Assembly: GCA_017607445.1 (NCBI GenBank)
Contig: JAEVHH010000003.1
Location: 2,666,001 to 2,730,000 of the forward strand
Reading direction: 5' to 3'
DNA from: Histoplasma ohiense
Lineage: Eukaryota; Ascomycota; Eurotiomycetes; Onygenales; Ajellomycetaceae
Length of the DNA stretch: 64,000 nucleotides
Shown: positions 58,922-64,000 of the stretch, piece by piece
Layout: each line of letters starts with the position of its first letter
Numbering within the stretch: the stretch's first letter is position 1
Notes under the pieces: generated by a model
Told to the model about the DNA's origin: nothing
Database searches by the model: none
What the model saw: only the letters and a program-made list of their open reading frames with translations
Made by a program: the position numbers and the translations under genes

Positions 58922-60808
58922 TTACCCCTTCTTGCTAATCTCTATTAAACCAATCCTCTTAACAAATTCTTCGAAGGCAGGCCTTGCCAGTGGCTTGGTT
59001 AGGCTGTCAGCTATATTGGCTGTAGAACCAACATGTTCCATCATGATTTCACCTTTTTCAATCAAGTTACAAAGGATATGATATCTGATTTCAATGTGAT
59101 GCAATCTTCTTGTCAAGAACTCCTCTTTTGCTAGATCTATCATATTCTTGTTGTCAACTCACAGATGCAAGCATATCTTTGCTTTTCTCTCTATCAATTC
59201 AGCATCATATAACATGTCATTCAGTCAGATTACTTCACATACTGTCTCACTTGCTGCAATATACTCCATCTCAGTGGTTGATTTTGCAACTGAGGTCTGC
59301 TGTTGCAACTGCTATGAGATTGATGATTCATTTAGTAGAATAATATAATCTGTAGTTGACTTATATTGAGGATCTGTTTCTGTTCAATCTGAGTCACTGT
59401 AGACTATAGAACTGAGCTCCTCCATTGTCTTCTTCTTGTACAGAATTTCATGATTCTTCATTTTCTTGACATAATATAGAACATGTTTTAATGCTGTCCA
59501 GCATTTCTTGTGTGAATGTGAGTTGAAATATGAGAGATAGTTGATCACAAATATCAGATCTGATCTGCTGCTTGATATCAAATACTGCAGCAATTCTAAG
59601 CCTTGACAATATCTAGTAGCAGTGAAGTTGTCATCTAATCCACTATCTTCATCTGATGAGAATTCTAGGTGTATGCCGGCTGCCATCAGTGTGCTGGCTG
59701 GGTTGACCTTGTCCATTTCAAAATCCTCAAGAATCTCATCAATATAACAGTTTTGAGTAACTGCTAGATTGCTGTTTGCTTGATGTTTGACTTTCATTTC
59801 AAGATAGAGCTTGTTCTCTTTGACATTCTTTGTCTCAAATCTCTTTGCAATCTCTGTCAATATTCAGTTCAATTGCTGTTCTTGAGGTTCTGTTATCTGA
59901 CAGTCATTGATGTGCAATGTCAGATAGATCTTGCAAACAGAGTGATACAAGAATTCATCATTGTACAGTGAGATTTTGAATTCTAGAGTGGTGAGATGTT
60001 CTGTTGCAAGGAAATATCACATTCTTGCTGCTTGCTTCATTCTGTAAAGGCTCTGGCACAGCAGGCCAATCAGACCCCCTCTGTCATGCTTAATTTCTAT
60101 AGACAGTTGCATATATATCATCTCATGCTGTGGTAGTATGCTGTTCAAGAATGCAGAGATGTAGTTGATTGTCTTTGTCTTTCATTCTTTTGTCATTGAG
60201 ATTGTGAATAAGCTCTGTGATGTGGATTCTGATATCATCACAGCATATGACTTTGTATAGTGGACTTCTTGTTGTTGGAGGAATTCTCTGATCATTCAGC
60301 AAGCTTTAAACTGGATTGTTTCTCTCTTATTGTTCAACTTGCAATCAAACACTCATTTGTCAGTTAAGATATCCATGTCTGGGGTCTTCTTGATGATGAT
60401 ATATATCTGCTTACTCTCAAACATGCTGATCTCTTTTCTCATTATCTTATATCAGTAGTTTCAATCAGGGCTTCTTTTGACTTCCATCACAGTAGTTGAG
60501 TGATCAGTTAGAGTGCTCAGAATAGAATCATTCTCATTAGCAGAGTCTTCTGATTTATCATTCTCAACAAGTTCTGTCTTATTATCTAGAAGATAAGTTG
60601 AATCTATCACATCTTCAAGATCATCATTGACAATCATTTTTAAAACATCAGGTTTCACCTTTGCTAGATGTTGTAGCAGACAGTGTTGCCATTTATCAGC
60701 AGCATCTAATACATCCAATTCTTCTGATAATTCACTCAATTGCTTCATCACATTTATAGATGTGGTTTCATCCTTGTCTAGTTCTTCATCAAATACAACA
60801 TCCCACAC
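58922..60808 (-). pseudogene. pol fragment of C2: reverse transcriptase and RNase H
   Basis: The segment 58922-59143 reads HHIEIRYHILCNLIEKGEI, then NIADSLTKPLARPAFEE, the standard end of copia RNase H. At 59384-59860 the frame gives ETKNVKENKLYLEMKV and later the LQYLISSSRSDLIFVINYLS segment of the RT/RNase H region. The segment 60300-60480 gives the copia RT start (EISMFESKQIYIIIKK). UGA codons break the frame. Confidence 0.8.
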
Positions 60809-60906
60809 AATCTCAAGGCGACGGCTGATCAGATCTCAGATATGATATTGATACAGTTCTTGATAGCCAACTAGCTGTCATTTCTTGTCATCAGTTCTAT
60901 TCACAA

Positions 60907-61178
60907 GTGTAAGAGATGGTTGTAGGTATAATTATGAGAGTAGTGTGAAGTATGTATGTAGAATGTTAAGAAGATAGCAATCTCTATTATTCAAAGCTAA
61001 TTGCTGATCTTCTAATATCTACAGATATCAGTGAGCATTATATAGACAACTATCACACACTACAGCTGTCTATGATGCTGTGTGCTATATCCCTCTTCAT
61101 TAATTCTGATGTGTTCTGTGTTCTTCTATCACTATATAGCTATTTTCTAATATAGATATCTCTGTTGTATCTATTACA
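60907..61178 (-). repeat. 3' LTR of E4
   Basis: The LTR is about 272 bp, TGTAAG to TTACA, in the same orientation as E1. Confidence 0.88.
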
Positions 61179-61721
61179 ATTATCTCTCTTCTTCAAAGGC
61201 TTGATCCTCAGAGCTTCTTACTGCAATGTGTGAAGTTTGTAACATGTGCTGTGTGGTTAATATTGTATAGAGTTCACAGAATTGAGTTGAATTAATTGTT
61301 GAGATTAATTCTGAAATGTTGCTGTTTTGAGAGAATATTTTTTCATCTTCAGTGTCATTGCAGTTCAATTATGATTTAGATACAACTTCTGAACCTCTTT
61401 TCTTTGACTTCTACATCAAAAATCACACTCCATTGAAAATCATCACCATCATCACCATCAATGATTTTTTATTTAAAAAGAATACATCAATTTATCAAAT
61501 GAAGTACACTGTATCCTTCTATATGATTTTTATTACAAAATTTGAAGTTTTGATTGTGTGATTGTGTTTTTCATTTTGAGTTGAATTTTGTGTTGTTGCA
61601 ATCTTTTTGATCAACATTGTAATATTGATTTCAATCTTCAATATCTGTTTTTCTTTCTTGTTGCTTTTGCTTTTCCTTCTTCTTTGAATAAGGTCTTGAT
61701 ACTAATTAAAGTTATGATAGA

Positions 61722-62863
61722 ATGTCAGAACCAGCTGTTTCTGTTGCTGGTTCAGAGTCTATGAAGAGTGATATGCTGTCTGTCATTGAGAGCATTTGCT
61801 TGGATTGTCTGGAGAGATTGCAGAATCTCTCAGTATATTCTTATTTTGTGAACAATGAACAGACACACTGTCACATCTGTTATATATCAAATAGAAGTTG
61901 TACTGCTGTAAGTTTTCTTAAACTGAAGTTGTTATGAATGCTAATGAGTTATAGATGCCTGAGCACTTTCATGAAACTGATCAATTTTTGATCAATAAAT
62001 TTCACAAAATGCTGCTCTCTGATGAAGTTCTGAATGAGAGATTTACTATATATCAAACTGCTGTTGTGAGATTTGTACTTGATATGCAGATCTACAAGAA
62101 TGCAGATGAGATTCTAGAATTCTATATAAACTCTGATGATCTGTTGTCACAGCAGAGTGTGGCATTCAATCATAGCAGCATTTCAGAAAGTGTGTTTTTA
62201 CATTCTGCTATTACATTGATGTCATCCTTGCTGGGTCAAGATCTTGGTATGTTATTTGAGTTGACTGATAATATAGATGAAGATGAGGAAGTGAATAGTT
62301 CTGTTGAAGTGTTAAAAAGAAACACAGCAGTATATTACTGTTGTTGTATTCAACATTTGACAACATCTCCTCATCATCATTGTGAGTCTGCTGAGAGTTG
62401 ATATAAAAAATGCAGACACTGCTTGATGATGAAGCACATCTGCATTGCAGTAAGTTATTATTCAAAACAAATGTTTTTATGATATATAATATTAACTTTC
62501 TATTAGATGTCAGTGAATGCTGTTGAATTGACTCAGACAGTTATCAACACTGCTGAGAATCTAATTGTTGCTGATATAAATACTTTGAATGTTAATGTTT
62601 TGCAGAGTGCTGTAACTGTGATGATTAGATTCTTTGCTGTGAAGATCTGAGAGATTCAATGAGATGATTCTTCTGAGACTTCAGCTGAAACAGTGATTGA
62701 TGAGATTTCAGTAATTACATCACTGATCACAGCTCTCAAGTCATCATTGAAACATCATACTTCATCAGTTGAGAAAATCTGAGATAATAAACAGATTTGT
62801 CTTAATGACAATTTCTTGAATGACACTGATCAAGCTGAGGCAGATCTGTTTTTTAATCTCTGA
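61722..62863 (+). pseudogene. Antisense spliced accessory gene of E4
   Basis: Exons are 61722-61907, 61955-62449 and 62507-62863, the same lengths as in E1, E2 and E3; the introns are 47 and 57 bp. Both GTAAGT donors are kept. In the Cys cluster one Cys of CKKC has become Tyr. The ATG is kept. TGA codons interrupt exons 2 and 3. Upstream pyrimidine tracts match those of E1. Confidence 0.7.
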
Positions 62864-62885
62864 GTGGAATAAATATATTCAGCAG

Positions 62886-64000
62886 TTATCATTGTCTTCT
62901 TTGTTTTTGTTTACTGACTGACTTCTGATAGATTTTATTAAACTGTTTCAAGTACTTCTGACTGTTCATCAAATTTTCCTTGAATTCTCAAGAATTGTCT
63001 GTGTCTGTACAATCTTTCCATTTGACAAGATACTGTGTTTGACTGTGATACTGACACTTATTTAATATAGCTTCAACTTTTCATTTCTCTTGCATGTCTA
63101 TAATTATCAGTTCTGCTTGTGGGATTTGTCCATCACACACATGATATGGTTTGAGAAGAGAAACATGGAATATGAAATGAATTTCTTTATATTACAGTAT
63201 GAGTTTCAGTTTGTACACCTGTGTACCACAGATATCAATTATTTGAAAGAGACTCAAAAATTAATGATCTAGTTTGAGTGAGGATTGCAAGGTGGATATA
63301 TTTTTTGCATGCAGCATTACTCAGTTCTCTATCTTAAAGCTTTTTGATATATGATGCTGATTGTAATACTTTTTCTCAGTTGTTTTGACAGTTTCCAGAT
63401 ATTCTCAGATCTTGTTCTCTGCTTGCTTCATCTGTTCTACTTGTTTCATCACTGATTTTGACATGTCTGTGCTTGGGGGTTTCATGTCTATGTGAAGTTC
63501 AGTTGATTGGCTGATCATTGCTTCAGATGATGTCATTTTTATCAATGTGTGGAAGATGTTGTTATATACTCATTGCATCAGAGAAATCCATTCTATCCAA
63601 TTATCTTGCTGATAGCTGCAATATATGCAAAGATAATATTCAATCATCTGATTCAATCATTCTGTCTGACTGTCAGTTTGCGGGTGGAATGCTGTTGATA
63701 ATTTTCATCAGACATGAAGCAGATAATATAATGTTGATCAAAACTTGCTATTTATTAATGAATTTTGATTACTAATAATGTTCACAGATAGGTCAAAGTT
63801 CTTCACAATTCTTTATACAATAATATCTGTGAGTTCTTCTGCATCTAGCTCTGAAGATGTGGGTACAATTATGGCTCATTTGATAAATAAATCAATAAAT
63901 ATGACAATAGCATTATAGATTTGACTTCTCTTTTTATTATCTGACAGATCTTCAATAAAGTTCATGCTAATTGTATGTCATTTTTTATCTGACACTGAAT
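62886..64000 (-). pseudogene. pol of E4, C-terminal part
   Basis: On the minus strand this covers the chromodomain, the integrase C-terminal segment and most of the integrase core, matching E1 7125-8239. It runs off the window end. Confidence 0.8.

Larger units (their letters stand above)
58681..60906 (-). mobile_element. Ty1/copia retrotransposon C2, cut by E4
   Basis: The left end TGTTGGGGGGCACGTG begins a presumed 3' LTR of about 235 bp. Inward on the minus strand lie the copia RNase H C-terminus and reverse transcriptase. The rest of the element should continue beyond E4, outside the window. It is different in sequence from C1. Confidence 0.75.
60907..64000 (-). mobile_element. Ty3 (gypsy) chromovirus E4, left part; continues past the window
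   Basis: The LTR at 60907-61178 is preceded by ACAAG (60902-60906), the expected left copy of a target duplication. The internal sequence is collinear with E1 (offset 55761) up to the window end. It is inserted in C2. Confidence 0.9.

Noticed and set aside
1036..64000. UGA might be recoded as Arg or Trp, since almost all internal stops are TGA.
   Set aside because: Intact genes have no internal TGA, and the nuclease-like gene (49413-50231) and the DUF3723 frame end at TGA. TGA stands for both Arg and Trp positions, and copies differ between TGA, CAA and CGA at the same site, which fits mutation.

Overview
The window looks like a repeat-rich, AT-rich stretch of a filamentous ascomycete nuclear genome (Pezizomycotina). 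Evidence is short introns (47-63 bp) with GTAAGT/GTGAGT donors and CTAAC-like branch points, and fungal families: DUF3723, a STE20-type pseudokinase, a ferric reductase, an NmrA-like reductase, a BTB protein, MADS-like proteins, and chromodomain Ty3 and Ty1 retrotransposons. The family mix would suit Eurotiomycetes or a neighbouring class, but species is not determinable.

Layout. 1-5145: a decayed DUF3723 gene on the minus strand (1036-4968, one reading frame over 3.9 kb). 5146-12290: Ty3 element E1, inserted in the intergenic space before the TATA box of a STE20-like pseudokinase gene (12402-13563). 13.7-14.1 kb: a fold-back element with 42-bp inverted arms. 14673-22108: a ferric reductase gene on the minus strand, split by Ty1/copia element C1 (14853-20627). 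22.3-24.1 kb: remnants of a MADS-like gene and small decayed genes. 24671-46468: Ty3 element N, sitting in another minus-strand gene; N carries two later insertions, E2 (29157-36306, in its reverse transcriptase) and E3 (39123-46266, in its own LTR). 46.5-49.3 kb: the rest of the split gene and two tandem MADS-like ORFs. 49.4-51.6 kb: an intact divergent pair, a PD-(D/E)XK nuclease-like gene and a protein-kinase-like gene. 52.3-53.2 kb: decayed gene. 53.8-54.7 kb: intact BTB gene. 56.7-58.0 kb: decayed NmrA-like gene. 58681-60906: Ty1/copia fragment C2, cut by a fourth E-family element, E4 (60907 to beyond the window). Target-site duplications support E1, E2, E3, N and C1.

Two themes stand out. 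First, repeats and several genes have decayed by C-to-T transitions on either strand, apparently mainly where C is followed by G or C; nearly all premature stops are UGA, in former Arg (CGA) or Trp (TGG) codons, and frames are otherwise kept over kilobases. The intact genes lie in CpG-retaining islands. Second, both Ty3 families (E and N) carry, between the integrase/chromodomain and the 3' LTR and on the opposite strand to gag-pol, an extra gene with a Cys-rich, probably zinc-binding motif. In the E family this gene has three exons whose lengths and positions are identical in all four copies. The two families also share a short primer-binding site that matches a segment inside their own LTRs, as expected of self-primed (Tf1-like) chromoviruses, and the E family keeps a canonical A AAA AAC frameshift heptamer at the gag/pol junction.
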